The position numbers and the translations under genes are program-made. From Roseospira goensis (GTDB lineage Bacteria > Pseudomonadota > Alphaproteobacteria > Rhodospirillales > Rhodospirillaceae), in assembly GCF_014197795.1 (NCBI RefSeq), contig NZ_JACIGI010000003.1, positions 1 to 64,000 on the forward strand: a stretch of DNA of 64,000 nt. Direction: 5' to 3'. Under the pieces are notes generated by a model. That model saw only the letters and a list, made by a program, of their open reading frames with translations, ran no database searches and was not told where the DNA came from. Below, in pieces: positions 52,704 through 62,832 of this stretch (positions within the stretch are counted from its first letter, which is position 1; every line of letters starts with the position of its first letter).

Positions 52704-53531
52704 ATGCGCGTCATCGACCTCAACAAGACATTCGGATCCGTCATGGCCGTCAAATCGGCCAGCTTCGACGTTCCGGGCGCGCAGATGATTGGCGTGATCG
52801 GACGCTCCGGTGCCGGCAAGTCGACCCTGCTGCGCATGATCAACCACCTGACGCCGGCGACATCGGGCAGCATCCTGATCGACGGTCGCGATATCCTGGC
52901 GTTGCGCGGCGCCGCCCGTCATGCCTGGCAGCGCGACTGCGCGATGATCTTTCAGCAGTTCAATCTGGTGCCGCGCCTGGACGTGCTGACCAACGTCATG
53001 CTGGGGCGCCTGAACCGTCACGGCACCCTGCGCAGCCTGCTCAAGGTGTTCGGCCGCGAGGACATCGCCCGCGGCCTGCATGCCCTGGAGCGGCTCGGCA
53101 TCGCCGACCAAGCCCTGAAGCGGGCCGAGGACCTGTCGGGCGGACAGCAACAGCGTGTCGCGATCGCCCGCGCGCTGACCCAGGACCCGCGCATGATCCT
53201 GGCGGACGAGCCCATCGCCTCGCTGGATCCGATGAGCGCCCAGGTCGTGATGGACTCCCTGCGCCAGATCCACGAGCGCGACGGCCTCACGGTCATCTGC
53301 AATCTGCACACCCTGGACACCGCCCGCACCTACTGTGACCGCGTCATCGGCATGCGCGACGGCGCGATCGTCTACGACGGCCCGGCGCACGCCGTGACCA
53401 CGGACGTGGCCCGCGACATCTACGGCGCAGACGACTCGTTCAACGAAGGCGTGACCTCGACCGTGCTGGAGCCCGACGACCGGCGCGCGGCCGAGGTCGC
53501 CTACCTGCGCGCGGCCGAGGCCGGCGCCTGA
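52704..53531 (+). CDS. phnC: Phosphonate ABC transporter ATP-binding protein PhnC
   Basis: A 275-residue ABC ATPase. Walker A is GRSGAGKS (residues 33-40), the Q-loop is in [20 protein letters not shown], the signature is LSGGQQQR, and Walker B is [13 protein letters not shown]. The segments [20 protein letters not shown] and [20 protein letters not shown] are PhnC-specific. It energises uptake by PhnE1/PhnE2 of phosphonate bound by PhnD. The start ATG 52704 has GAGGACAGG upstream. A hairpin separates it from phnD. Confidence 0.95.
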   Translation: MRVIDLNKTFGSVMAVKSASFDVPGAQMIGVIGRSGAGKSTLLRMINHLTPATSGSILIDGRDILALRGAARHAWQRDCAMIFQQFNLVPRLDVLTNVMLGRLNRHGTLRSLLKVFGREDIARGLHALERLGIADQALKRAEDLSGGQQQRVAIARALTQDPRMILADEPIASLDPMSAQVVMDSLRQIHERDGLTVICNLHTLDTARTYCDRVIGMRDGAIVYDGPAHAVTTDVARDIYGADDSFNEGVTSTVLEPDDRRAAEVAYLRAAEAGA

Positions 53532-53543
53532 CCCCTCTTCCAC

Positions 53544-53573
53544 GCGGTCCCGGGCAGCGCGACGCGGGACCGC
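53544..53573 (+). other. Intergenic hairpin between phnC and phnD
   Basis: Perfect eight-base arms GCGGTCCC (53544-53551) and GGGACCGC (53566-53573) form a stem in the 80-base phnC-phnD gap. There is no T-run, so it more likely sets relative mRNA stability than ends transcription. Confidence 0.4.
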
Positions 53574-53611
53574 TTCCTCCGAACCCCGTCGAGACTTCCA
53601 AGGAGGCTCCC

Positions 53612-54550
53612 GTGACCCTGACCCTGTCCCTGAAGGCGGCCGCCGCGTCGACCGCCGTTCTGCTGGCCACCACCGCCCTGGTGCCGGCGTCCGCCGTCGC
53701 CCAGGACGCGACCATCGACGAGTTCCGCATCGGCATCATGGGCGGCGAGAACGCCTCGGACCGCCTGCGCTCCAACGAATGCCTGCGCACCAAGATCGAA
53801 GACCTGCTGGGGGTCGAGACCAAGCTGTTCGCGCCGGCCGACTACAACGGCGTGATCGAGGGTCTGATCGGCGGCAACCTCGACCTGGCCTGGCTGGGCG
53901 CCTCGGGCTACGCCAAGACCTACCTGGAGGACCCGGAGGCGGTCGAGCCCGTGCTGGTGAAGATCAACACCGACGGCAGCTACGGCTACCACTCGATCGG
54001 CTTCGCCCGCGCCGACAGCGGCATCACGGCGCTGGAGGACATGGAGGGCAAGGTGTTCGCCTTCGGCGACCCGAACTCCACCTCGGGCTACCTCATCCCG
54101 TCCATCGAGATCCCGCAGGCCGGCTACGCCATGGAACCCGGCGAATACTTCGGCGACGTGGTCTTCTCGGGTGGCCATGAGCAGACCATCGTCGGTGTGT
54201 ACAACGGCGACTACGACGCCGGCGTCACCTGGGCCGACGGCCTGGGCGAGTGGGAGGACGGCTTCAACAGCGGCGCCTTCCGCAAGGCCGTGGACGCCGG
54301 CCTTGTCGACATGACCGAGCTGGTCGAGATCTGGCGCTCCAACGTGATCCCCGAGGGGCCGATCGTGCTACGCAAGAGCCTGCCGGCGGACGTGAAGGAG
54401 AAGGTCACGGCAATGATCGACGACCTCGTCAACACCGACGCCGAATGCGCGTACCAGTTCATGGCCGGCGAGATCAAGGACATCGACCCGATCGGCCACG
54501 ACGCCTACGTCAGCGTCATCGAGGCCCGCAAGGCAAAGATGGGCAACTGA
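53612..54550 (+). CDS. phnD: Phosphonate-binding periplasmic protein PhnD
   Basis: A 312-residue periplasmic solute-binding protein. The signal peptide ends around PASAVAQ, then FRIGIMGGENASDRLRSNEC, LFAPADYNGVIEGLIGGNLD and LAWLGASGYAKTYLEDPEAV, then KVFAFGDPNSTSGYLIPSIE. These are classic PhnD segments that cradle the phosphonate group. The GTG start is preceded by AGGAGG. Family members bind 2-aminoethylphosphonate tightly, which fits the PhnX pathway upstream. Confidence 0.95.
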   Translation: MTLTLSLKAAAASTAVLLATTALVPASAVAQDATIDEFRIGIMGGENASDRLRSNECLRTKIEDLLGVETKLFAPADYNGVIEGLIGGNLDLAWLGASGYAKTYLEDPEAVEPVLVKINTDGSYGYHSIGFARADSGITALEDMEGKVFAFGDPNSTSGYLIPSIEIPQAGYAMEPGEYFGDVVFSGGHEQTIVGVYNGDYDAGVTWADGLGEWEDGFNSGAFRKAVDAGLVDMTELVEIWRSNVIPEGPIVLRKSLPADVKEKVTAMIDDLVNTDAECAYQFMAGEIKDIDPIGHDAYVSVIEARKAKMGN

Positions 54551-54563
54551 TCACCGCGACACC

Positions 54564-54601
54564 GACCGGCCGGGGAGTGGGCGCCGACCGCTCCCCGGTC
54601 G
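54564..54601 (+). other. Intergenic hairpin between phnD and phnE1
   Basis: CCGGGGAG (54570-54577) pairs with CTCCCCGG (54591-54598), with further pairs outside, in the 109-base gap. Such hairpins after a binding-protein gene often raise its expression over the permease genes. That role is inferred. Confidence 0.4.
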
Positions 54602-54659
54602 TGTCACGGTCGCCCTCCCCCTGGTCCGGACACGCCCCGTCCCGCATGGTCGCCCCCGC

Positions 54660-55517
54660 ATGGTCGCCGTTTCCCAACATGAAAGCATCGTCCAGCTTGA
54701 ACAGCGCCGCCGCGCCTATTCGCTGCTGACGATCCTCGTCGTTGTCCTGATCCTGGTCACCGGATACACGCAGGCGGAGTCGATGAACTCCGGCGGGTTC
54801 CTGACCGGCTTGCGCCAGTTCTTCGACTATCCCGGTGACATCCTGGAGGAGGCCTGGGCCGAGGGCTGGGCCTTCTGGGGCATCGTCTGGGGGTTCCTGC
54901 CGGCGCTGGTCGAGACGCTCAACATCGCCGCCACCGCCACCATCCTGGGCGGCGTGCTGGCGATGGTGTTTGCGTTTCTCAGCACCCGTTCCCTGGACGT
55001 CTGGCCGCCCCTGATCCCGGTTTCGCGCCGCCTGATGGACGTGATGCGGGCCTTCCCGGAGCTGATCCTCGCGCTGTTCCTGATCTTCGTGCTGGGCGCC
55101 AGTTCGGTGCCGGCGATGATCGCGGTCGCGTTTCACACCATCGGCGCGCTCGGCAAGCTGTTCTCGGAGGTCAACGAGAACATCGACCGCCGCCCGGTGG
55201 AGGGCCTCCAGGCGGTCGGCGCCAGCTGGCTGCAACGGCTGCGCTTCGGCGTGCTGCCCCAGGTGCTCCCCAACTACACCAGTTATTTTCTGATGCGGTT
55301 CGAAATCAATGTGCGGGCCTCCGCCATCCTCGGTTTTGTCGGGGCTGGTGGCCTGGGGGCCGAGCTACGCCGGACCATCGGCTGGGGCAGCGGTGAGGAG
55401 ACCGCCGCCCTGTTGCTGCTGCTGTTCGCGTCCATCATGGTGATCGATCAGGTCTCCGGCATGGTCCGGCGGGGCCTCGTGACCGGCACCCTGCGGGCCA
55501 AACGGGTGCCGGCATGA
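54660..55517 (+). CDS. phnE: Phosphonate ABC transporter permease PhnE1
   Basis: A 285-residue inner-membrane permease. It has one helix near residues 20-38, then the binding-protein-dependent transport fold with ALVETLNIAATATILGGVLA, FPELILALFLIFVLGASSVP, the EAA-like loop VEGLQAVGASWLQRLRFGVL, and ILGFVGAGGLGAELRRTIGW. It overlaps the second permease by four bases, giving a heterodimeric channel. The ATG at 54660 has only a weak ribosome site. Confidence 0.93.
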   Translation: MVAVSQHESIVQLEQRRRAYSLLTILVVVLILVTGYTQAESMNSGGFLTGLRQFFDYPGDILEEAWAEGWAFWGIVWGFLPALVETLNIAATATILGGVLAMVFAFLSTRSLDVWPPLIPVSRRLMDVMRAFPELILALFLIFVLGASSVPAMIAVAFHTIGALGKLFSEVNENIDRRPVEGLQAVGASWLQRLRFGVLPQVLPNYTSYFLMRFEINVRASAILGFVGAGGLGAELRRTIGWGSGEETAALLLLLFASIMVIDQVSGMVRRGLVTGTLRAKRVPA

Positions 55518-56908
55518 GCACTCCACCGGCCCCCCTGGCCTTCCCCCTGGCCTTCCCCCTGGCCTTCGACGCCGACGCCGTCATGGCGCGCCACGTCGAC
55601 GCCGTGCGCCACGTCCGGCGCGGCAGCTTGATCGGCCTCGCGGGCCTGCTCGCGGTGCTGGCCTACCTGGTCTATGCGTGGTTCGCCTTCGACATCCCGC
55701 GCCTGATCGCCACCGCCGAGCCGCAGCGCGCCGTCCTGCTGGCCACCGACGCGGTGGCGCACAAGGTTCACGTGACCAAGGGCCTGCGCAATCCCGGCTT
55801 CGAGGTCGCCGTGGAGGGCGAGCGCACGGCGACCTACGACACCCCGCCCGCCTGGGTCGAGGCCGATACCGCCGGCGACCGGGTCATCGTCGATCTGGGC
55901 GACGGCTACAGCGCCCGCATTGATGGCGCCGTTCTGACCCTGACCGGACCCGACACGGCGCCGATCCGCGTGGAAGCGACCGACCGAGGGGTGCGCATCG
56001 ACTATCGCGGCGCGCGGCCGGACTGGGTGACCGAGGGCGTCAACGTCAAGACCGGCAGCCTTGTGAAGTTCGAGGCCCGTCCCAGCATCGACAAGCGGGT
56101 GCAGGTGACCCGATCCAAGATCGAGATCCACCGCTATTTCTTCGGCTGGGAGAATTTCTGGTTCCCGTTCGACTCGCCGCTGCACGGCCTCTCGCTCGGG
56201 GCGCTGGTCGAGCTGGCCCTGTCCGGGGACCGTATCGACCCGGACCGCTCCAACGTGGCCACCATCTTCGACACCTTCTGGTCGAACCCGGAATGGCAGC
56301 ACCGCACGGTCTTCATCGCTTTGCTGGAAACCGTGCTGATGGCGGTGCTGGGCACCCTGACCGCGGCCTTCGTGGGCCTGCCGCTGGCCTTCGCCGCCGC
56401 CCACACGTTCAACCGGATCGCGGTGATCCGGTTCGCGCTGCGCCGGCTGTTCGATTTCCTGCGCGGCATCGACATGCTGATCTGGTCGCTGATCTTCATC
56501 CGCGCCTTCGGCCTGGGGCCGCTCACGGGGGCGCTGGCGATCGCCTTCACCGACACCGGCACGCTGGGCAAGCTGTTCTCCGAGACCCTGGAGAACATCG
56601 ACAGGAAGCAGGTGGAGGGCGTCCAGGCCACCGGCGCCAACCGCTGGCAGCGCTACCGGTTCGGCGTGATCCCCCAGATCCTGCCGGTGTTCGTCTCCCA
56701 GGGCCTGTACTACCTGGAATCCAACATGCGCTCGGCCACCGTGATCGGCGCCCTTGGCGCCGGCGGCATCGGGCTCGTGCTGGTGGAGACCATGCGCACC
56801 TCCCGCGACTGGGAGAACACGCTCTACATCATCATCCTGACCATCCTCCTGGTGGTGGCCATGGATGCGCTGTCCGGCTGGCTGCGCCGCCGCCTGATCC
56901 AGGGCTGA
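55514..56908 (+). CDS. phnE: Phosphonate ABC transporter permease PhnE2, long form
   Basis: A 464-residue permease, much longer than PhnE1. After a first helix (about residues 36-60) comes a periplasmic region of about 200 residues rich in beta strands (for example VDLGDGYSARIDGAVLTLTG). The transport domain follows, with TVLMAVLGTLTAAFVGLPLA, the EAA loop VEGVQATGANRWQRYRFGVI and VIGALGAGGIGLVLVETMRT. The N-terminus has a 12-base tandem repeat coding LAFP-LAFP-LAF. Long PhnE2 proteins are known in alphaproteobacteria; the function of the extra domain is unclear. Confidence 0.9.
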   Translation: MSTPPAPLAFPLAFPLAFDADAVMARHVDAVRHVRRGSLIGLAGLLAVLAYLVYAWFAFDIPRLIATAEPQRAVLLATDAVAHKVHVTKGLRNPGFEVAVEGERTATYDTPPAWVEADTAGDRVIVDLGDGYSARIDGAVLTLTGPDTAPIRVEATDRGVRIDYRGARPDWVTEGVNVKTGSLVKFEARPSIDKRVQVTRSKIEIHRYFFGWENFWFPFDSPLHGLSLGALVELALSGDRIDPDRSNVATIFDTFWSNPEWQHRTVFIALLETVLMAVLGTLTAAFVGLPLAFAAAHTFNRIAVIRFALRRLFDFLRGIDMLIWSLIFIRAFGLGPLTGALAIAFTDTGTLGKLFSETLENIDRKQVEGVQATGANRWQRYRFGVIPQILPVFVSQGLYYLESNMRSATVIGALGAGGIGLVLVETMRTSRDWENTLYIIILTILLVVAMDALSGWLRRRLIQG

Positions 56909-56945
56909 CGCCCCGGTGGCGGCCCCGCTCCCCTGGGTGGGGTCG

Positions 56946-59456
<2,511 letters not shown>

Positions 59457-59559
59457 GTCTGTCCGCTCCTCCCCAATCCCGACGGGACGCCGTCGTCGCC
59501 GGCCCTCTCACCCTACTCCCGACGGCGCCGGCGTTCAGCCAAAACGTGGCCCGGCCCCC

Positions 59560-60084
59560 TCAAAGCCGGGGCGCGCCCGGGACATGGTAGGCGTCCAGCG
59601 CCGCGCGCACATCCGCCGGCAGCGGCTGGGAGCGACCAGCGTTGGTGTCGGCCCAGACGCACACGCTCTCGGCGGCCCCGAAGCAGCGTTCACCGATGAA
59701 CAGGCCCTGGCCGATGATGCAGGAGGTGCGCCCGATATGCACGATCCGCGAGCCGATCTCCACATCGGCCGGATAGCGCGCCTCGGCGACGAAATCGAGC
59801 ACCAGCCGGGCGATCACCCAGCCGACGCCGGCGCCGGCCGTGGCGCCGGGGTTGAGGGTCTCCAGGAAGTCCACCCGTCCGGACTCGAGGTAGATCGCGA
59901 ACGAGACGTTGTTGACGTGACCCAGCCGGTCGAGGTCCTGGAACCGCACGATGTCACGGGTCCAGAACCGGTAGGCCGACCGCTCGCGCGCCCCGGGACT
60001 TGCGGCGGCGGGCGTGCCGTCCCCGGTCTCCATGCCCTCGGGGGCGCACGGCAGGGGACGGCGGCAGGGGAGACGGCTCGGCAT
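59560..60084 (-). CDS. 4HBT acyl-CoA thioesterase
   Basis: A 174-residue hotdog-fold thioesterase of the YbgC/4-hydroxybenzoyl-CoA type. The motif FQDLDRLGHVNNVSFAIYLE has the catalytic Asp/His/Asn set, followed by RLVLDFVAEARYPADVEIGS and IGQGLFIGERCFGAAESVCV. ATG 60084 has GAGGG seven bases upstream, although the conserved domain starts about 38 residues later. An ATG at 60033 is an alternative. It is divergent from the creatininase gene and lies 103 bases upstream of glgP on the same strand. Confidence 0.87.
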   Translation of the reverse strand: MPSRLPCRRPLPCAPEGMETGDGTPAAASPGARERSAYRFWTRDIVRFQDLDRLGHVNNVSFAIYLESGRVDFLETLNPGATAGAGVGWVIARLVLDFVAEARYPADVEIGSRIVHIGRTSCIIGQGLFIGERCFGAAESVCVWADTNAGRSQPLPADVRAALDAYHVPGAPRL

Positions 60085-60175
60085 CGCAGACCCTCGGCGA
60101 TTGGGGTTGTCGGGCCGGTGCTTCCGCTCTAGACCGGCGCCCGATCATTACCCCCGGATCGGGAGGCCCCGCAAC

Positions 60176-60922
60176 GTGCTCCTGCACCTGTCCACGTGGC
60201 CCGAGGTGGACCGCTACCTCGCGCACCGTCAGTCCATCATCCTGCCCATCGGTTCCACCGAGCAGCACGGCCCCACCGGCCTGATCGGCACCGACGCCAT
60301 CACCGCCGAAGCCATCGCCAAGGTCGTCGGCGAGCAGACCGGCACCCTGGTCGGCCCGACCATCCCGGTCGGGATGGCGCACCACCACATGGGCTTTCCC
60401 GGCAGCATGACGCTGCGGCCGAGCACGCTGATCCAGGTGATCCGCGACTCCGTGCTGTCCCTGGCCGCGCACGGCTTCCGGTCGGTGCTGTTCATCAACG
60501 GCCACGGCGGCAACATCAACACCGTCAACGCCGCCTTCTACGAGATCTACGAAGAGGCCCGCGCCACCCTCGGCGACGCGGCGCCGGCGCTGCGCTGCGC
60601 CCTGTGTAGCTGGTTTGCGCTGCCCGGCGTCGGTGCCCTCCAGGCCGAGCTGTTCGGCGACCGCGAGGGCCTGCATGCCACCCCCAGCGAGGTGTCCGTC
60701 ACCCAGGCCGTCCATCCCGACCACATCAAGACGGCGTCGCTGGATCCGATCGCGCCCACGGCCGGTGCCTTCCACGACTCGCGCGACTTCCGGGCCCGGT
60801 TCCCCGACGGCCGGATGGGCGCGGATCCGTCGCTGGCGACTCCGGAGCACGGCCATCGCTTCATTGCGGCCGCGGCGGCCGAGATCGCCGAGCGCTATGG
60901 CGAGTTCCTGGCCGGCGCGTGA
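60176..60922 (+). CDS. Creatininase family protein
   Basis: A 248-residue metal-dependent amidohydrolase of the creatininase family. Metal ligands lie in IILPIGSTEQHGPTGLIGTD, PVGMAHHHMGFPGSMTL, VLFINGHGGNINTVNAAFYE and DREGLHATPSEVSVTQAVHP. Family members hydrolyse creatinine, formylamides or act in cofactor pathways, and the substrate here is unknown. The GTG start has GGAGG nine bases upstream. It overlaps azlC by four bases (GTGA). Confidence 0.9.
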   Translation: MLLHLSTWPEVDRYLAHRQSIILPIGSTEQHGPTGLIGTDAITAEAIAKVVGEQTGTLVGPTIPVGMAHHHMGFPGSMTLRPSTLIQVIRDSVLSLAAHGFRSVLFINGHGGNINTVNAAFYEIYEEARATLGDAAPALRCALCSWFALPGVGALQAELFGDREGLHATPSEVSVTQAVHPDHIKTASLDPIAPTAGAFHDSRDFRARFPDGRMGADPSLATPEHGHRFIAAAAAEIAERYGEFLAGA

Positions 60923-61701
60923 CCGTCATGCGGGAGGTGACGCTCCAGGACGGCCCTGACGGCTACGGAACGCGCGGCGCCGCCCTGAGGGCCGGCGCGC
61001 GCGCGGCCGTGGGGGCGCCCGCCGTCGTGCTGGCGGCCAGCTACCTGGGGTTCGGTGCCCTGGTGCGCTCCGCGGACTGGAGCCTGCCCCTGGGCCTGAT
61101 GTCGACCGCGCTCGGCTTCGCGCTGCCCGGCCAGATCGTGGTGGTCGAGATGGCGGCGGCGGGCGCCTCGCTGGCCCTGATCGCGGCGGCGGTGGCGTTG
61201 ACAAACTTCCGGCTCATGCCGATGACGCTGGTGCTGATGGGCCGGCTGCGGGCGCCGGACACCCCGCGCTGGTGGCTGTACGCGCTGGCCCACGTGATCG
61301 CGGTGACGAGCTGGCTGGTGGCGTTGCAGCGGGCGCCGCGCCTGCCGCTGGCCGAGCGGCTGCCGTTCGTGGCCGGGTTCTCCGTCGTCATCTGGGCCGT
61401 CACGCTGACCGCCACGGCGGTTGGCTTCTGGCTGCACGAGCAGGTCCCGCCGCTGGTGTCGCTGGCGCTGGTGTTCCTGACGCCGCTGTACTTCCTTCTG
61501 ATGATGGTGGCCGACCTGCGCCAGCGGGCGCGGGTCTACGCCATGGTCGCGGGGACGCTGGCGGGACCACCGCTCCACCTGCTGACGCCGGAGTGGGGCC
61601 TAGTGCTGACCGGGGTTCTGGCCGGCACCCTGGCCTTCGGGCTCGATCGCCGGGCGGCACGGCGCGCCGCCCCCACCGACGCGGACCCTGGCGATGTCTG
61701 A
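60919..61701 (+). CDS. azlC: AzlC family transporter subunit
   Basis: A 260-residue polytopic membrane protein, the large subunit of an AzlCD-type exporter for branched-chain amino acids or similar compounds. AzlC hallmarks are AASYLGFGALVRSADWSLPL, STALGFALPGQIVVVEMAAA and ALTNFRLMPMTLVLMGRLRA. The GTG at 60919 overlaps the creatininase stop; ATG 60928 is an alternative start. azlD follows with an eight-base overlap. Confidence 0.9.
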   Translation: MTVMREVTLQDGPDGYGTRGAALRAGARAAVGAPAVVLAASYLGFGALVRSADWSLPLGLMSTALGFALPGQIVVVEMAAAGASLALIAAAVALTNFRLMPMTLVLMGRLRAPDTPRWWLYALAHVIAVTSWLVALQRAPRLPLAERLPFVAGFSVVIWAVTLTATAVGFWLHEQVPPLVSLALVFLTPLYFLLMMVADLRQRARVYAMVAGTLAGPPLHLLTPEWGLVLTGVLAGTLAFGLDRRAARRAAPTDADPGDV

Positions 61702-62035
61702 GGGTCTGGCGACCGGCGGGGCGGTGGCGGCAATCCTGGTCGGCGCGGCCGTGACCTATGGCTGGCGGGCACTCGGGACAGCCCTGGCCGGACGGCTGCG
61801 CGCCGACAGCGCGGTCATGCAGTGGGCGGGCTGCGTCGCCCATGCCCTGCTCGCCGGACTGCTGGCGCGCATGGTCGTGCTGCCGGTCGGACCGCTGGAA
61901 GAGACCGCGGTGTGGGCGCGGCTGGCCGGGGTGGCGGTCGGCGTCGCCGTGTTCTTCGCCCTGCGGCGCAACGTGCTGCTGGGCGTGGGCGCCGGCGCCG
62001 CCACTCTGATGGCGGCGACCTGGGCCACGGGCTGA
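61694..62035 (+). CDS. azlD: AzlD family transporter subunit
   Basis: A 113-residue small membrane protein with four hydrophobic segments, the AzlD partner of AzlC. AAILVGAAVTYGWRALGTAL and WAGCVAHALLAGLLARMVVL match the family. It overlaps azlC by eight bases, so the two subunits are made together. Transport direction and substrate are not shown by the sequence. Confidence 0.88.
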   Translation: MSEGLATGGAVAAILVGAAVTYGWRALGTALAGRLRADSAVMQWAGCVAHALLAGLLARMVVLPVGPLEETAVWARLAGVAVGVAVFFALRRNVLLGVGAGAATLMAATWATG

Positions 62036-62098
62036 GTCCGCGCCAGAGCGGGAAATCGGGCGGCCTGTGGTCTTCACCGGCCGCGCCGGCGTTCCCAT

Positions 62099-62551
62099 AT
62101 GCGCGTCATGAACAGGATCATGCCCCACACCCGCCCCGCCGGTTCCCGTGCCTCCGACGGCGGGCCGGCCCTGACGACCTACTACAACGGGGCCTGTCCG
62201 ATCTGCCGGACAGAGATCGAGCACTACCAGGGCGTGGACCAGCGTCACGACGTCGGCCTGGCCTGGCAGGACGTGAGTCAGGGTGTCGGCGGCCTCGCCA
62301 TTCACGGCATCGACCCCGACACCGCGACCCGGCGCCTGTACGCGATCGACGCCCACGGCCACCTCCACGCCGGCGTCGATGCCTTCATTCTGGTGTGGTC
62401 GCAGTTGCCGGGCTATCGCTGGCTGGCCCGGGTGGTGGCCCTGCCCGGGGTGCGGCAACTGGCCGGGGTCGTCTACGAGGGTGTGCTGGCGCCCTTGCTT
62501 TACCGCTGGAACCGCTGGCGGCGTCACCGGGCTGCCGGGAACGGGCGATAG
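62099..62551 (+). CDS. DCC1-like thiol-disulfide oxidoreductase
   Basis: A 150-residue protein of the DUF393/DCC family. The signature is TTYYNGACPICRTEIEHYQG with the CPIC thiol pair. LAWQDVSQGVGGLAIHGIDP and VWSQLPGYRWLARVVALPGV with a basic tail follow. The family is thought to act as thioredoxin-like oxidoreductases. The start is ATG 62099 or ATG 62108. Its TAG stop (62549-62551) is the first triplet of repeat copy B, mirroring the situation at copy A. Confidence 0.85.
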   Translation: MRVMNRIMPHTRPAGSRASDGGPALTTYYNGACPICRTEIEHYQGVDQRHDVGLAWQDVSQGVGGLAIHGIDPDTATRRLYAIDAHGHLHAGVDAFILVWSQLPGYRWLARVVALPGVRQLAGVVYEGVLAPLLYRWNRWRRHRAAGNGR

Positions 62552-62699
62552 CGCCGATCGCTCGAAATCGGAACCCCCGGGGTGGGGCCGATTTCGAGCG
62601 TGACTCGGCGCGATCTGTTGGTTTCAGACTGTTGGTTTCAGAGCGGAACGCCCGAATTCGAAATCACCATGCGAGTCCGTATTCGGGCGTTCCGTTCTA
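62549..62699 (-). repeat. Palindromic MITE-like element, copy B
   Basis: This is the inverted copy of the element at 51499-51635, nearly identical base for base, including both loops. It is 14 bases longer because CTGTTGGTTTCAGA is tandemly duplicated at 62615-62628 and 62629-62642. Only a few substitutions separate the copies, for example one in the 18-base arm and one in the second loop. Like copy A it supplies the stop codon of the gene it follows. Confidence 0.85.
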
Positions 62700-62722
62700 A
62701 GGCCACTTTACAGCCGTATAAT

Positions 62723-62751
62723 TTGACATTTCCACCATTTTTCGCTGCATT
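62723..62751 (+). promoter_or_regulatory. Candidate promoter upstream of metY
   Basis: A perfect -35 box TTGACA (62723-62728) is followed after 17 bases by TGCATT (62746-62751), a weak -10. A stand-alone TATAAT lies just upstream at 62717-62722 without a good -35. The region directly follows repeat copy B and is AT-rich compared with its surroundings. Confidence 0.4.
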
Positions 62752-62832
62752 AAGGCAACGCGAGTCGGGACGGCAACGATCCGGCGCCGCGGCCCTGTCC
62801 ATCCCGCAAGGTTCCGCGAAACGGAGGCACCC

